Positions 18,808 through 29,091 of a stretch of DNA of 64,000 bases are shown here, piece by piece. A program made the translations under genes and the position numbers. This DNA comes from Xenorhabdus vietnamensis (GTDB taxonomy: Bacteria > Pseudomonadota > Gammaproteobacteria > Enterobacterales > Enterobacteriaceae): positions 282,781 through 346,780 of the forward strand of contig NZ_MUBJ01000002.1 of assembly GCF_002127535.1 (NCBI RefSeq), read 5' to 3'. Below the pieces are notes generated by a model, which was not told the origin of the DNA, did not search any database, and worked only from the letters and a program-made list of their open reading frames with translations. Position 1 is the first letter of the stretch. Each line of letters opens with the position of its first letter.

Positions 18808-19758
18808 ATGATCAAACTCGGTATAGTGATGGATCCTATTTCATCCATCAAAATCAAAAAAGACACTAGTTTTGCCATGCTGCTGGAAGCACAAAAGCGC
18901 GGGTGGGAAATTCATTACATGGAAATGAATGATCTTTACCTGCATCAAGGAGAGGCTCGTGCCCGTTCTCGTTTACTCACAGTAGAAGAAAATCCACAGC
19001 AATGGTATCAATTTGGCAGTGAACAAGAAATCGCCCTCGATACTTTGCAAGTTATTTTAATGCGCAAAGATCCACCTTTTGATACTGAGTACATTTATGC
19101 GACCTACATTCTGGAAAGAGCAGAAGCCAAAGGTAGCCTAATCGTTAATAAGCCCCAAAGCCTGCGCGACTGTAACGAAAAATTGTTTACAGCTTGGTTC
19201 CCTGAATGGACACCCGATACGCTGGTCACCCGCAATGCTAAAAACTTACGCGAGTTCCATCAAAAACATGGCGATGTCATTTTTAAACCATTGGATGGTA
19301 TGGGAGGCGCTTCCATCTTCCGTCTGAAGCAAGATGACGCCAATGTAGGAGTTATCATTGAAACTCTGACTGAGCACGGCAGCCGTTATTGTATGGCGCA
19401 GAATTTTCTGCCTGCCATTAAAGATGGAGATAAACGCGTACTGGTTGTTGATGGAGAACCTGTGCCTTATTGTCTTGCCCGTATCCCGGCTCAGGGAGAA
19501 ACCCGTGGTAATCTTGCTGCCGGTGGACGCGGAGAAGCTCGCCCATTGTCAGAAAGTGATTGGAAAATTGCCCGCGCAGTTGCGCCTGTACTAAAAGAAA
19601 AAGGATTAATCTTTGTTGGGTTGGATATCATTGGTGACCGTTTAACTGAGATCAACGTTACCAGCCCAACCTGTGTACGTGAAATAGAAACAGCATTCCC
19701 AGAAATTTCCATTACTGGAATGTTGATGAACGCTATCGAAAAACGATTGGAAAAATAG
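18808..19758 (+). CDS. gshB: Glutathione synthetase
   Basis: ATP-grasp ligase that adds glycine to gamma-glutamylcysteine, the last step of glutathione synthesis. The 316 residues span the full family length with MRKDPPFDTEYIYATYILE, the ATP-binding VIFKPLDGMGGASIF and the C-terminal GLDIIGDRLTEINVTSPTCVREIE. It shares an operon with rsmE and, 118 bp on, yqgE-ruvX. Confidence 0.97.
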   Translation: MIKLGIVMDPISSIKIKKDTSFAMLLEAQKRGWEIHYMEMNDLYLHQGEARARSRLLTVEENPQQWYQFGSEQEIALDTLQVILMRKDPPFDTEYIYATYILERAEAKGSLIVNKPQSLRDCNEKLFTAWFPEWTPDTLVTRNAKNLREFHQKHGDVIFKPLDGMGGASIFRLKQDDANVGVIIETLTEHGSRYCMAQNFLPAIKDGDKRVLVVDGEPVPYCLARIPAQGETRGNLAAGGRGEARPLSESDWKIARAVAPVLKEKGLIFVGLDIIGDRLTEINVTSPTCVREIETAFPEISITGMLMNAIEKRLEK

Positions 19759-19876
19759 ATAGCATAACAGGCTAAACAACATTCGTTTCTTGGCAACATT
19801 TGCCATTTATAATAAGAGCCCACATACTGGTGGGCCAAATCATTCTTACATTGCCAAAATAATTATCAGAAACCAC

Positions 19877-20440
19877 ATGAATCTACAGCATCATTTTCTT
19901 ATTGCCATGCCTTCGCTCTCTGATCCTTATTTCAATCGTTCTGTAGTTTATATCTGCGAACATGATCAAAATGGGGCAATGGGATTAATCATAAATAAGC
20001 CAATAGCTCAAGTTTCTATCCAAAGTATCTTGCAAAAGTTAGATATCGCCCCGGAAGATAGAGACGATACCATAAATCTTGATCGACCAGTGATGGCCGG
20101 TGGCCCACTGTCTGAAGAGCACGGCTTTATTTTGCATACGCCACTATCAGGTTTCAGCTCCAGCATCCTGATTTCTGATCACACTATGATCACAACGTCC
20201 AAAGATGTGCTGGAAGCATTGGGAACACCACGCCAACCGAAAAATATTTTAATGACTCTCGGGTATTCAAGTTGGGAAACAGGTCAGTTGGAAAAAGAAA
20301 TTATGGAAAACAGTTGGCTCACTGTCGGTGCTGAACCTTCGATTATTTTCGATATCCCTATCGTTGACCGCTGGCGTGAAGCCGCTTCTTTACTGGGAGT
20401 TAGTATTCACAATCTTGCATCACAAGCAGGACATGCCTGA
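19877..20440 (+). CDS. yqgE: UPF0301 protein YqgE
   Basis: Conserved DUF179 protein of unknown biochemical role. The start [14 protein letters not shown] is selected because it gives 187 residues, the E. coli length; an in-frame upstream extension has no family similarity. The signature segments [24 protein letters not shown] and [15 protein letters not shown] are present. Its TGA overlaps the ruvX ATG (TGATG), so the two are translationally coupled. Confidence 0.93.
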   Translation: MNLQHHFLIAMPSLSDPYFNRSVVYICEHDQNGAMGLIINKPIAQVSIQSILQKLDIAPEDRDDTINLDRPVMAGGPLSEEHGFILHTPLSGFSSSILISDHTMITTSKDVLEALGTPRQPKNILMTLGYSSWETGQLEKEIMENSWLTVGAEPSIIFDIPIVDRWREAASLLGVSIHNLASQAGHA

Positions 20441-20862
20441 TGAAAAATCGCACAATTATTGCTTTTGATTTTGGAACCCACAGTATTGGGGCTGCCATCG
20501 GGCAAGAAATTACGGGTACAGCCAGAGCATTGTCTTCTTTTAAAGCAAATGAAGGTTCTCCCAATTGGGAACTCATTGAAAAACTACTCAAAGAGTGGCA
20601 ACCCGATCTGGTTATTGTCGGTCTACCACTTAATATGGATGGCACAGAACAACCTGTCACTGCGCAGGCCCGTAAATTCGCCAATCGCATACATGGACGT
20701 TTCGGAGTTCAAGTGGAGCTACACGATGAACGATTGACCACCGTGGAAGCACGCTCTCACTTGTTTGATCACGGTGGCTATAAAGCTCTGAATAAAGGTA
20801 AGGTTGATTCCGCTTCTGCTGTTATTATTCTGGAAAGCTGGTTTGAGCAGCAATATAGCTAA
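20440..20862 (+). CDS. ruvX: YqgF/RuvX, predicted Holliday-junction-type nuclease
   Basis: RNase H-fold nuclease of the YqgF family, implicated in 16S rRNA 5'-end maturation and Holliday-junction-like resolution. The 140 residues contain the acidic active-site strand [12 protein letters not shown], the [12 protein letters not shown] segment and the DERLTTVEA motif. It starts inside the yqgE stop codon. Family length is normal. Confidence 0.94.
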   Translation: MKNRTIIAFDFGTHSIGAAIGQEITGTARALSSFKANEGSPNWELIEKLLKEWQPDLVIVGLPLNMDGTEQPVTAQARKFANRIHGRFGVQVELHDERLTTVEARSHLFDHGGYKALNKGKVDSASAVIILESWFEQQYS

Positions 20863-20968
20863 CAACCGTACAGTAATAGCCATACTCATCATTAGGCATG
20901 GCTGTTACCACAAGCTGTTCATCTTAAAACAATTGCCAGAGACCTTTACCCTCTACTTTTTACTTTTT

Positions 20969-21970
20969 TTACACTGCCAACAATCCCAAAGACTCGCGCT
21001 GTTGTCGGCTTTGTTCATAAGTTTGCATACCGCAAGCAGCACCAGTCTGCATCAATGATGCTATTTGATGATTTTTACCTTCTCGTATCAAATGGCTAAC
21101 CGCTTGATTGATGACCAGAACTTCATGAATAGCTACCCTACCGCCGTCTTTGGCCGGAAGTAGTTGCTGAGAAATAACCGCCTTTAAACTTCCGGCCAAT
21201 TGGCTGCGAATCCAACCTTTTTCTTCTGCGGAAAAAACATCAACTAAGCGATCTATCGCTTGAATGGCACCACGGGTATGCAGCGTCGACAAAACCAAGT
21301 GCCCTGTTTCGGCCGCAGTCAGCGCTAGCCGAATCGTCTCTTTATCTCGTAATTCTCCCAATAGAATCACATCAGGATCTTGTCGCAGCGCCCCTTTCAG
21401 CGCCGTTTGATAATCTGTGGCATCCTTACCAATCTGTCTTTGCTGTATCAAACAATTCCGACTTTGGTGAACAAATTCTATTGGGTCTTCCAGTGTGATG
21501 ATATGTTTACAAGCCTGACTATTTAAAGCATTAATCATGGCTGACAGCGTAGTGGATTTTCCGCTTCCTGTCGCTCCGGTCACTAATATCAACCCACTCA
21601 CCTCCTGTAAACTAAGGTGCTGGATAATGTCAGGCACATATAATTGTTCCAATGTCGGACACTTATCTGCAATCAATCGCAATACCAACGATAAATGAGA
21701 TTGTTGATAGAATAGATTTCCCCTGAGTCGCTGTTTATCTGGCATTACTACCACAAAGTCGACATGACCGTGCTTCTGTAACTGCTGTTTCTGCATCTCC
21801 GATAATGTTTTCTCACCCCATGCCATAAGGGTATGGGATTGAATTTCTTCCAATTGTTTCTGTGGATATAACATACCATTGATGCGCAGAACTGGAACTT
21901 GCCCGACACAAAGATGCAGATCGGAAGCATTATGCTTTACACTAAGGGACACCAATTTTTCCATATTCAT
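20969..21970 (-). CDS. yggR: PilT-like type IV pilus ATPase YggR
   Basis: Hexameric secretion-superfamily ATPase of the PilT (pilus retraction) type. The chosen start MNMEKLVSLSVKH has CAGGAG 9 bp upstream; a longer in-frame form from 22000 is unlikely. In the 333 residues I see Walker A GATGSGKSTT, the Asp box DPDVILLGELRD (with LGELRD in place of the usual VGEMRD) and the His box AETGHLVLSTLHT. It is divergent from yggS and no other pilus genes are adjacent, as in E. coli. Confidence 0.92.
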   Translation of the reverse strand: MNMEKLVSLSVKHNASDLHLCVGQVPVLRINGMLYPQKQLEEIQSHTLMAWGEKTLSEMQKQQLQKHGHVDFVVVMPDKQRLRGNLFYQQSHLSLVLRLIADKCPTLEQLYVPDIIQHLSLQEVSGLILVTGATGSGKSTTLSAMINALNSQACKHIITLEDPIEFVHQSRNCLIQQRQIGKDATDYQTALKGALRQDPDVILLGELRDKETIRLALTAAETGHLVLSTLHTRGAIQAIDRLVDVFSAEEKGWIRSQLAGSLKAVISQQLLPAKDGGRVAIHEVLVINQAVSHLIREGKNHQIASLMQTGAACGMQTYEQSRQQRESLGLLAV

Positions 21971-21992
21971 TTTTTTATCTCCTGAGTCAATT

Positions 21993-22688
21993 ATGAACAA
22001 TATCGAACAAAATCTTCAGGATGTCAGGAACTGCATTACTCTTGCAGTTCAAAAATGCGGGCGTTCTCCAGAAGAAATTACCTTGCTTGCAGTTAGTAAA
22101 ACCAAACCTGCGGATGCCATCGCAGAAGCTATAGCCAATGGTCAGCGGGAATTTGGCGAGAATTACGTTCAGGAAGGGGTTGAAAAGATTCAGTTCTTTA
22201 ATCATCGGGACGATTTAGTATGGCATTTTATTGGCCCATTACAATCCAATAAAAGTCGTCTGGTTGCAGAAAATTTTGATTGGTGTCATACCGTCGATAG
22301 ATTGAAAATCGCCCAGCGGTTAAGCGAACAACGGCCTGAAAACATACGGCCTCTCAATATTCTGATCCAAATTAATATCAGTGGAGAAGAGAGCAAATCA
22401 GGTATTTTATTGGAAGATTTAATGGAACTAGCCGCAACTATTAATGGATTACCTAACCTGATCTTACGCGGATTGATGGCAATACCTGCGCCAGAAAACA
22501 ATGTTGAACGCCAGATAACCATTTTTCGCCAAATGGAACAAGCATTTATCGAACTGAAAAGGCAATATTCCCAAGTTGACACACTATCAATGGGTATGAC
22601 GGATGATATGGAAGCCGCCATTACTTGTGGCTCTACACTGGTTAGGATTGGAACAGCAATATTCGGTGCTCGTCAGTATAGTTCTTAA
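21993..22688 (+). CDS. yggS: PLP homeostasis protein YggS
   Basis: COG0325 pyridoxal-phosphate-binding protein that buffers cellular PLP. The start MNNIEQNLQDVRN gives 231 residues. The PLP lysine is in LLAVSKTKP (K36), with FGENYVQE, WHFIGPLQSNK and MGMTDDMEAAI following. It heads the yggS-proC-yggT-rdgB-hemW cluster. Its start is only 22 bp from the divergent yggR, so promoters overlap. Confidence 0.95.
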   Translation: MNNIEQNLQDVRNCITLAVQKCGRSPEEITLLAVSKTKPADAIAEAIANGQREFGENYVQEGVEKIQFFNHRDDLVWHFIGPLQSNKSRLVAENFDWCHTVDRLKIAQRLSEQRPENIRPLNILIQINISGEESKSGILLEDLMELAATINGLPNLILRGLMAIPAPENNVERQITIFRQMEQAFIELKRQYSQVDTLSMGMTDDMEAAITCGSTLVRIGTAIFGARQYSS

Positions 22689-22740
22689 CGTAACCAACTG
22701 ATCTAACCTCTAAAACTAACTAATGATGCGAGATTATTTA

Positions 22741-23562
22741 ATGGGAAATCGTAAAATCACCTTTATTGGCGCCGGAAATATGGCTCATGCCATCATTGCC
22801 GGATTAGTCAGAAAAGGCTACCCTGCTGAACTCATCACTGTCTGTTCTCCAAATACAACCCGCCGTGATGTGCTGGCAAAAGAATATGGCATTAACAGTC
22901 AAAGTGATAATATTCATTACGCTCAAGAAGCTGATGTCATTGTTCTAGCAGTTAAACCACAGATGATGGCGGAAGTTTGTGAGTCATTGCACTCACATGT
23001 CAATTTCAGTCAAAAACTCGTTCTTTCTATTGCAGCAGGTATTCCAATTTCCCGGTTTTATATGCTTTTGCAGGATAACCTCAATATTATCCGCATTATG
23101 CCAAATACTCCTTCTCTTGTCGGGCAAGGGATTAGCGGATTGTTTGCGCCAGAACATATTGAGCAATCTGATCGTGAATTTGCTGCTTCATTAATGAGCA
23201 GTGTCGGGAAAGTTTGCTGGGTAAACGATGAAGGCGGTATCAACAATATTATCGCCGTCGCAGGCAGTGCCCCTGCTTATTTTTTCCTGTTCATGGAATC
23301 AATGCAGCAAGAAGCGGAACGTCTGGGATTTGACAGCGAAACAGCCAGAGAACTTGTTCTGCAAGCAGTCACGGGTTCAGCTAGACTTGCTGAGACGCAA
23401 AAAGATCTTCCTTTTGCTATTCTGCGTGAGCAGGTAACATCTAAAGGCGGTACAACGGCTGAAGCACTGCGCATTTTTTATGAAGGTAAGCTGCCTGAAA
23501 TTGTGTCCAGTGCCATGCAAGCCGCTATCCGCCGGGCTCAGGAAATGGAAAAATTATTTTAA
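22741..23562 (+). CDS. proC: Pyrroline-5-carboxylate reductase
   Basis: NAD(P)H-dependent reductase making L-proline from pyrroline-5-carboxylate. Start MGNRKITFIGAGNMAHAIIAGL places the Rossmann motif GAGNMA at the N-terminus, giving 273 residues. The C-terminal TSKGGTTAEAL signature is present. An in-frame ATG six codons upstream is possible but adds non-conserved residues. Second gene of the yggS cluster. Confidence 0.95.
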   Translation: MGNRKITFIGAGNMAHAIIAGLVRKGYPAELITVCSPNTTRRDVLAKEYGINSQSDNIHYAQEADVIVLAVKPQMMAEVCESLHSHVNFSQKLVLSIAAGIPISRFYMLLQDNLNIIRIMPNTPSLVGQGISGLFAPEHIEQSDREFAASLMSSVGKVCWVNDEGGINNIIAVAGSAPAYFFLFMESMQQEAERLGFDSETARELVLQAVTGSARLAETQKDLPFAILREQVTSKGGTTAEALRIFYEGKLPEIVSSAMQAAIRRAQEMEKLF

Positions 23563-23594
23563 TTCAATTGGTTTAATTCAATCAGGGCTGCTAC

Positions 23595-24158
23595 ATGCAA
23601 TCTTTAAACTTCATCTTTTCTACAGTTCTAGATTTATATATTGCCGTTTTATTGCTGCGCGTCTGGATGCAGTGGGCACGTTGTGATTTCTATAATCCAT
23701 TTGCACAATTTATCGTTAAAATTACCCAACCTGTGGTGCGCCCATTGCGCAGGGTCATTCCTGCCATTGGTCCCATTGATACAGCGTCTGTAGTTCTCAC
23801 CTACCCGCTTATTCTTCTCAAGATCTTGTTGTCTATATGGCTTACCGTAGGACAATTTCTAATACCTTCTGGTGTTATATTCTTGTTTGGGGTGATTGAA
23901 TTACTGGCTGCTGCCGGAAAACTTGTATTCTGGTTAGTCATCGCCCGTGCGTTATTGAGCTGGGTTAGTCAAGGGCGCAATCCAGTCGACTATGTCCTGC
24001 TGCAATTGACCGAACCATTAATGGCTCCTATCCGCCGTATTATTCCTTCTATGGGTGGCCTTGATTTCTCTGCCATGATTGTCATTCTTATTCTCTACGC
24101 ATTGAATGCCCTGCGTTCCGATGTGACGAAATGGTTGATGTCAATATTTGCAAGTTAA
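23595..24158 (+). CDS. yggT: YggT-family membrane protein
   Basis: Inner-membrane protein with two YGGT domains, each with a pair of hydrophobic helices followed by a conserved PIRRIIP-type motif: PLRRVIPAIGPID and PIRRIIPSMGGLDFS. The 187 residues match E. coli YggT. The family is linked to osmotic tolerance and, in other bacteria, cell shape. Located 32 bp after proC. Confidence 0.92.
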   Translation: MQSLNFIFSTVLDLYIAVLLLRVWMQWARCDFYNPFAQFIVKITQPVVRPLRRVIPAIGPIDTASVVLTYPLILLKILLSIWLTVGQFLIPSGVIFLFGVIELLAAAGKLVFWLVIARALLSWVSQGRNPVDYVLLQLTEPLMAPIRRIIPSMGGLDFSAMIVILILYALNALRSDVTKWLMSIFAS

Positions 24159-24201
24159 TTAGATAAAATAGATCAATTGGATACATAGGTTAATTAAATA
24201 A

Positions 24202-24801
24202 ATGGCAATGCAAAAAGTTGTTCTCGCCACGGGAAATGCTGGCAAAGTTCGTGAACTGGCTGATTTATTAGCTGACTTTGGCTTAGATATCGTAGCTCAA
24301 ACCGACTTAGGCGTTGATTCAGCCGATGAAACGGGCCTCACTTTCATCGAAAACGCAATCATCAAAGCTCGCCATGCCGCAGCAGTTACAGGTTTACCTG
24401 CAATTGCAGACGATTCAGGATTATCTGTTGACGCACTGGGCGGTACACCCGGCATTTATTCCGCTCGCTATGCAGGTAATGATGCTTCTGATCAGGAGAA
24501 TCTGGAAAAATTATTAGAAGCCATGCGCGATATTCCTGATGAACAGCGTCAAGCCCAATTCAACTGTGTACTGGTCTTCTTACGCCATGCTGAAGATCCT
24601 ACTCCTTTGGTATTTCACGGTCGCTGGTCAGGCTTTATTACCCGTGAACCTGCCGGAAAAGGTGGTTTTGGTTATGATCCCATTTTTTATGCTCCAGAAT
24701 TTAACTGCACAGCAGCCGAATTAACTCGTGAGCAGAAAAATGCCGTTTCACACCGAGGGAAAGCATTAGCAATGTTGTTGGAAGCTATGCGCAATGCTTA
24801 A
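24202..24801 (+). CDS. rdgB: ITP/XTP/dITP pyrophosphatase
   Basis: House-cleaning nucleotidase hydrolysing dITP and XTP to monophosphates, preventing misincorporation. The 199-residue protein has [33 protein letters not shown], the [12 protein letters not shown] active site and GFGYDPIF. Start could be this ATG or the next (24208), which matches E. coli [10 protein letters not shown]. It overlaps hemW by 8 bp. Confidence 0.96.
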   Translation: MAMQKVVLATGNAGKVRELADLLADFGLDIVAQTDLGVDSADETGLTFIENAIIKARHAAAVTGLPAIADDSGLSVDALGGTPGIYSARYAGNDASDQENLEKLLEAMRDIPDEQRQAQFNCVLVFLRHAEDPTPLVFHGRWSGFITREPAGKGGFGYDPIFYAPEFNCTAAELTREQKNAVSHRGKALAMLLEAMRNA

Positions 24802-25924
24802 GTTGCCACCTCTGAGTCTTTATATTCATATTCCGTGGTGCGTGCAAAAGTGCCCTTATTGTGATTTCAATTCACATGCCTTAAAAGGGGACGTGCCGCA
24901 CCAAGAATATGTTGATCATCTATTGGCTGATTTGCATGCTGATCTGCCAATGGTTGGTGATCGTGAGGTATCAACGATTTTTATTGGTGGAGGAACCCCA
25001 AGCCTGTTAAGTGCCGAAGGTATGCAGCGATTGCTTGATGGTGTCAGAGATTCACTGCCACTCTCTCCGCAAGCAGAGATTACAATGGAAGCCAATCCGG
25101 GAACCGTTGAAGCCGATCGTTTTAGCGCCTATCAACAAGCGGGCATCAATCGAATTTCCATTGGCGTACAAAGTTTTGGTTCAGATAAACTTATCCGTTT
25201 AGGGCGCATCCACGGCCCAGAAGAGGCCAAACGAGCAGCAAAATTAGCTGACGGACTTGGGCTACGCAGCTTCAATCTGGATTTGATGCATGGTTTGCCC
25301 AACCAGACACTCAATGAAGCATTGAATGATTTGCGTCAGGCCATTGAGCTATCTCCGCCACACTTGTCTTGGTATCAACTGACGATTGAACCTAATACCA
25401 GTTTCGGCTCTCGCCCTCCGGTTTTACCGGATGATGACGCATTGTGGGATATTTTTTCCCAAGGTCATCAATTGCTGACAGAAGCAGGTTATCAACAATA
25501 TGAAACGTCAGCATATGCCAAACCGGGTTATCAATGTCAGCATAATCTCAATTACTGGCGGTTCGGTGATTATTTGGGAATTGGTTGTGGCGCACATGGA
25601 AAAATCTCGTTTGAAGACGGCCGTATCCTTCGTACCGTAAAAACCAAGCATCCACGCGGTTATATGCAGGGGCGTTATTTGGATCAACAAAATCAAGTGG
25701 ATAATGAAGATCGTCCATTTGAATTTTTCATGAACCGTTTTCGCTTGCTGGAATCAATGCCACGTCAGGATTTTAGTGATTTCACCGGGTTACCGGAAAG
25801 TGCCATTCGTCCACAAATTGATGAAGCGCTGGCTAAAGGCTATATTGCTGAAAGCGAAACACATTGGCAAATTACTAAACACGGAAAACTGTTCCTGAAT
25901 TCCTTACTGGAACTGTTTCTTTAA
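24794..25924 (+). CDS. hemW: Heme chaperone HemW
   Basis: Radical-SAM family protein (376 residues) related to coproporphyrinogen III dehydrogenase HemN. It acts as a heme-insertion chaperone rather than a HemN enzyme. The [4Fe-4S] motif is WCVQKCPYC (C16, C20, C23), followed by [18 protein letters not shown] and GVQSFG. It overlaps rdgB, ends the cluster and is followed by a strong bidirectional terminator. Confidence 0.95.
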   Translation: MLKLPPLSLYIHIPWCVQKCPYCDFNSHALKGDVPHQEYVDHLLADLHADLPMVGDREVSTIFIGGGTPSLLSAEGMQRLLDGVRDSLPLSPQAEITMEANPGTVEADRFSAYQQAGINRISIGVQSFGSDKLIRLGRIHGPEEAKRAAKLADGLGLRSFNLDLMHGLPNQTLNEALNDLRQAIELSPPHLSWYQLTIEPNTSFGSRPPVLPDDDALWDIFSQGHQLLTEAGYQQYETSAYAKPGYQCQHNLNYWRFGDYLGIGCGAHGKISFEDGRILRTVKTKHPRGYMQGRYLDQQNQVDNEDRPFEFFMNRFRLLESMPRQDFSDFTGLPESAIRPQIDEALAKGYIAESETHWQITKHGKLFLNSLLELFL

Positions 25925-25943
25925 AGAAAGAAATTAATAAAAG

Positions 25944-25975
25944 AAACTGCACCTTTTAATTTTCAGGTGCAGTTT
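25944..25975 (+). terminator. Bidirectional terminator after hemW
   Basis: A perfect 11-bp inverted repeat (AAACTGCACCT / AGGTGCAGTTT) with a T/A-rich loop, between the convergent hemW and the LeuD-type gene. A/T tracts on both sides allow termination in either direction. Confidence 0.8.
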
Positions 25976-25983
25976 ATTCCACA

Positions 25984-26535
25984 TTATTTAATTCTTCCTG
26001 TCGCACGGGCGTAAGAAAATAACCCTCCGGCAGATACAATATTGGCAAGTTCACCAATTGGATCAATTTGATATTTCTCACCACTTTTCAGCAGAATGAC
26101 CGTCTGGTTTTCAATATCAATCTCAATACTGTCCCCTGTGACTAATTTGTCACACAAACGTTCTTGTGCTGCAACAGGCAAAACCTGCCCGGTTGATACA
26201 CAATTCCGGAAGAATATACGGGCATAAGATTGAGCAAGAACCACCTTTACACCTGAGGCACCTAATGCTGCAACTGCATGTTCACGCGAAGATCCGCAGC
26301 CAAAATTCTGCCCTGCCACAATAATTGGGTATTTGGCTTTTTTCTTGCCTTCGTCAATGAAAGGCAGTGAACCTTCAGGCAATCCACACATCGCCAGTGA
26401 AGCTAATTGTGCATACCCTTCAGGGGTGGAAGGATTAACCTGAAGGTATTCGGCTGAAAGAATCTGGTCAGTATCAATATTATCGGCCAATACATAAATC
26501 TCACCCCGAATGATATTTTCCTTTAACTCACTCAT
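25984..26535 (-). CDS. Isopropylmalate/homoaconitate-type dehydratase, small subunit
   Basis: Small (swivel-domain) subunit of a two-chain aconitase-family hydro-lyase, 183 residues. It resembles the archaeal or short LeuD/HacB class rather than the 201-residue enterobacterial LeuD. Visible motifs are ADNIDTDQIL, AEYLQV (the loop that contacts the substrate side chain), GQNFGCGSSREHA and YARIFFRNCVSTG. The YLQV loop differs from the YLRT I recall for isopropylmalate enzymes, so the substrate may differ. It overlaps the large-subunit gene by 4 bp. Confidence 0.85.
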   Translation of the reverse strand: MSELKENIIRGEIYVLADNIDTDQILSAEYLQVNPSTPEGYAQLASLAMCGLPEGSLPFIDEGKKKAKYPIIVAGQNFGCGSSREHAVAALGASGVKVVLAQSYARIFFRNCVSTGQVLPVAAQERLCDKLVTGDSIEIDIENQTVILLKSGEKYQIDPIGELANIVSAGGLFSYARATGRIK

Positions 26536-27830
26536 AAAAACTCCTCAGGATTTGTTATTTGACCAGTAATAGCGGCGGCTGCAACAGAGTAAGGGGAAGC
26601 CAGATAAATATTGGCGCGTTTATGCCCCATCCTGCCGACAAAATTACGATTGGTTGTAGATATCACGGATATTGGATCATTGACACGCCCGAAAGTATCC
26701 AGTGGGCCGCCACAACAGGCTGCACATCCTGACTCAGAGGAAAGTTTAACGCCCGCATCACTTAAAATTTGGTAGACAGAAACACCATCAATTTGGGTCG
26801 TAATCGTTTTATGGAAAACTTCTTTTGTTGCAGGTACTGCGTAAGTCGGAATGATAACTTTATGCCCTTTGATAATGCGGGCCGCCGCAACAAAATCCTC
26901 CAGCTTACCGCCCGTACAGGAACCAATATATGCCTGAGAAATGGCAACATTAGCAACTTGTTCAATAGAAACGACATTATCCGGAGAGTGGGGTTTGGCA
27001 ATCTTCGGTTGCATTGTAGAAACATCAATATTTAACACGCGGCTATACTGTGCATCCTCGTCAGGGTAAACAATCTCGAAAGGGAGATTATTTCGTTCTG
27101 CTAAATAATCCAGAGTCGCCTGATTGGGAACCATAATGCCGTTCTTAGCCCCACACTCAACAACCATGTTGCAAATCGTCATGCGCTCTTCTACTGATAA
27201 CTCATCAATGACATTCCCACCAAATTCGATGGCCTGATATGTCGCACCATCGACAGTTAACTCTGATAACACGGACAAAATCATGTCCTTAGCCAAAACA
27301 TGGGCTGGTTTAGTTCCGGTAAAATTTACCCGAATGGTAGTCGGCACCTTGAGAGGAATTTCTCCTGTCCCTAACGCATAGGCTGCATCGGTGATCCCCA
27401 ACCCAATGGCGAATGCACCAAAAGCACCCGCAGTAACAGTATGTGAGTCAGTGCCCAATAATACTTCGCCGGGGCGGGTATGCCCTCCCTCTGCGAGTCC
27501 TATATGGCATACACCTTTATAATTGGGTGTCCCTACATCGTAAAAATATTTTATATTCTGTTCGGCGGCAAATTCACGCATCACCCGAATGTTCTGATTA
27601 GCTTGTGAGTCAGCCGAATAGACAAAATGATCCGGGATTAAAATAAAACGTTCGGGGTTCCATATCTTTGCATCCTGCCCGAATTCCTTTTTAAATACGC
27701 TGGCTACACCCGGTGTGCAGGGATCGTGAGACATCAGAATATCCACCTTCGCCCAAACCACTTCACCCGGAGTGACTTGTTCACGCCCACTTGCTCGTGC
27801 AAGAATTTTTTGTGTAATAGTTTGGCTCAT
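26532..27830 (-). CDS. Isopropylmalate/homoaconitate-type dehydratase, large subunit
   Basis: Catalytic [4Fe-4S] subunit of an aconitase-family hydro-lyase, 432 residues, of the short LeuC-2/HacA class (enterobacterial LeuC is about 466). Cluster cysteines lie in GSCTGGKLEDF and SGCAACCGGP; HDPCTPGV and LGTDSHTVTAGAFGAFAIG are the usual active-site segments. With the small subunit it forms a two-gene operon divergent from a LysR regulator. No isopropylmalate synthase or dehydrogenase is adjacent, so a dedicated or salvage pathway (for example citramalate or methylmalate) is possible. Confidence 0.85.
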   Translation of the reverse strand: MSQTITQKILARASGREQVTPGEVVWAKVDILMSHDPCTPGVASVFKKEFGQDAKIWNPERFILIPDHFVYSADSQANQNIRVMREFAAEQNIKYFYDVGTPNYKGVCHIGLAEGGHTRPGEVLLGTDSHTVTAGAFGAFAIGLGITDAAYALGTGEIPLKVPTTIRVNFTGTKPAHVLAKDMILSVLSELTVDGATYQAIEFGGNVIDELSVEERMTICNMVVECGAKNGIMVPNQATLDYLAERNNLPFEIVYPDEDAQYSRVLNIDVSTMQPKIAKPHSPDNVVSIEQVANVAISQAYIGSCTGGKLEDFVAAARIIKGHKVIIPTYAVPATKEVFHKTITTQIDGVSVYQILSDAGVKLSSESGCAACCGGPLDTFGRVNDPISVISTTNRNFVGRMGHKRANIYLASPYSVAAAAITGQITNPEEFL

Positions 27831-28110
27831 CTCACATGGCCCTCCGAAAGATTGAAACAGACTCGATAGATTGTCATCCTAACAAGATTACTACTCCTTA
27901 ACGTAGGGAAATACCATCCTGCTGTTCACTGTTCCCAGTATGGGACAGTTGTTCACAAAATGGGAAATTCTCACCCGTTGAATCTGGCATGATTTTTCTG
28001 CATAACCTTTTCGTATGGGCAAGCACATGAAAAAGGAATATTGGCATCTCACTATAGGAGATGTGATATGTTATAGAGTGGTTCCCACGAGTAAATCATC
28101 AGGTTATTGC

Positions 28111-29028
28111 ATGAATAATATTGAGAATCTTACCTCAATGGTGGTCTTTGCCCGTGTCGTAGAGACACTGAGCTTTACCGAAGCTGCAAGATCGTTAAGA
28201 CTTTCCAAGTCTTCTGTCAGCCGCGAGATTGCACAATTGGAAGTAAGATTAGGTACCCAATTACTCAACCGTACGACGCGCAAAATTCAAGTGACAGAAG
28301 TCGGGATGAGTTATTACCAATACTGTCACCGAATTCTTACCGAAGCCCAAAATGCCGAACATTTTATACGTAATTTCCATGAAGAACCGATGGGAAGTTT
28401 GCGCTTGATTGCTCCGGTATCCTTTGGCAGTCAATGTATTGTTCCCGCCCTGAATAGTTTTATCGCTGGAAATATTCACATCAGCGTAGATCTGGAACTG
28501 ACTGACAGAACGATTAATATGGAAGAAGATCAATACGATATTGTTATCAGCATCGGGCGCGAAACCCCACAATATCCACTTGTCATGCCTTTGATTGATA
28601 TTACCTGGGGGCTTTACGCGACACCAGACTACATCAGCCAGTTTTCGCCAATAGAAAAGCCTGAAGATCTCCCTCGCTATGATTACCTTCTATTTCGTGG
28701 CCCTGCACATACCATCTCCCTGCCGTTCCGTAAAGAGAGAAATAAGTTGGATATTGAAGTACGCAGCAGATTCCGCATTAATAACAGTATGGCATTAATG
28801 AGTTCTGCTCTGACGGGTGCTGGTATTGCTTATCTACCCGACTACGTTACTCATGAAGCGGTGGCAGAAGGAAAGTTAGTGCGGCTCCTCTCTGAATGGG
28901 AGATGGATATTTATCAAGCATGGATACTGTTTAAATCAGAAAATACGCTATCTTCGCGTGTGCAACAGTTTGCAAATTCTTTGCAACGCAAGCTAAAGCA
29001 CGATTTGGAAAGAGGAAAACAATCGTAA
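28111..29028 (+). CDS. LysR-family regulator beside the dehydratase operon
   Basis: A 305-residue LysR-type regulator. Start MNNIENLTSMVVFARVVETLSFTEAARSLRLSKSSVSREIAQLE is chosen because the helix-turn-helix begins at once; an in-frame start 32 codons upstream adds unrelated sequence. It is divergent from the LeuC/LeuD-type pair over about 280 bp, which suggests it controls that operon. The inducer is unknown. Confidence 0.85.
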   Translation: MNNIENLTSMVVFARVVETLSFTEAARSLRLSKSSVSREIAQLEVRLGTQLLNRTTRKIQVTEVGMSYYQYCHRILTEAQNAEHFIRNFHEEPMGSLRLIAPVSFGSQCIVPALNSFIAGNIHISVDLELTDRTINMEEDQYDIVISIGRETPQYPLVMPLIDITWGLYATPDYISQFSPIEKPEDLPRYDYLLFRGPAHTISLPFRKERNKLDIEVRSRFRINNSMALMSSALTGAGIAYLPDYVTHEAVAEGKLVRLLSEWEMDIYQAWILFKSENTLSSRVQQFANSLQRKLKHDLERGKQS

Positions 29029-29042
29029 TGATAGAAAACGAT

Positions 29043-29063
29043 GCGGGTACAACTAGCACCCGC
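29043..29063. terminator. Hairpin between convergent genes
   Basis: Short inverted repeat GCGGGT / ACCCGC in the 63-bp gap between the LysR gene and the YrdC-like gene. No clear U-run; a weak shared terminator at best. Confidence 0.35.
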
Positions 29064-29091
29064 CAAAGAAAGATATAACCTATAAGAAAGG

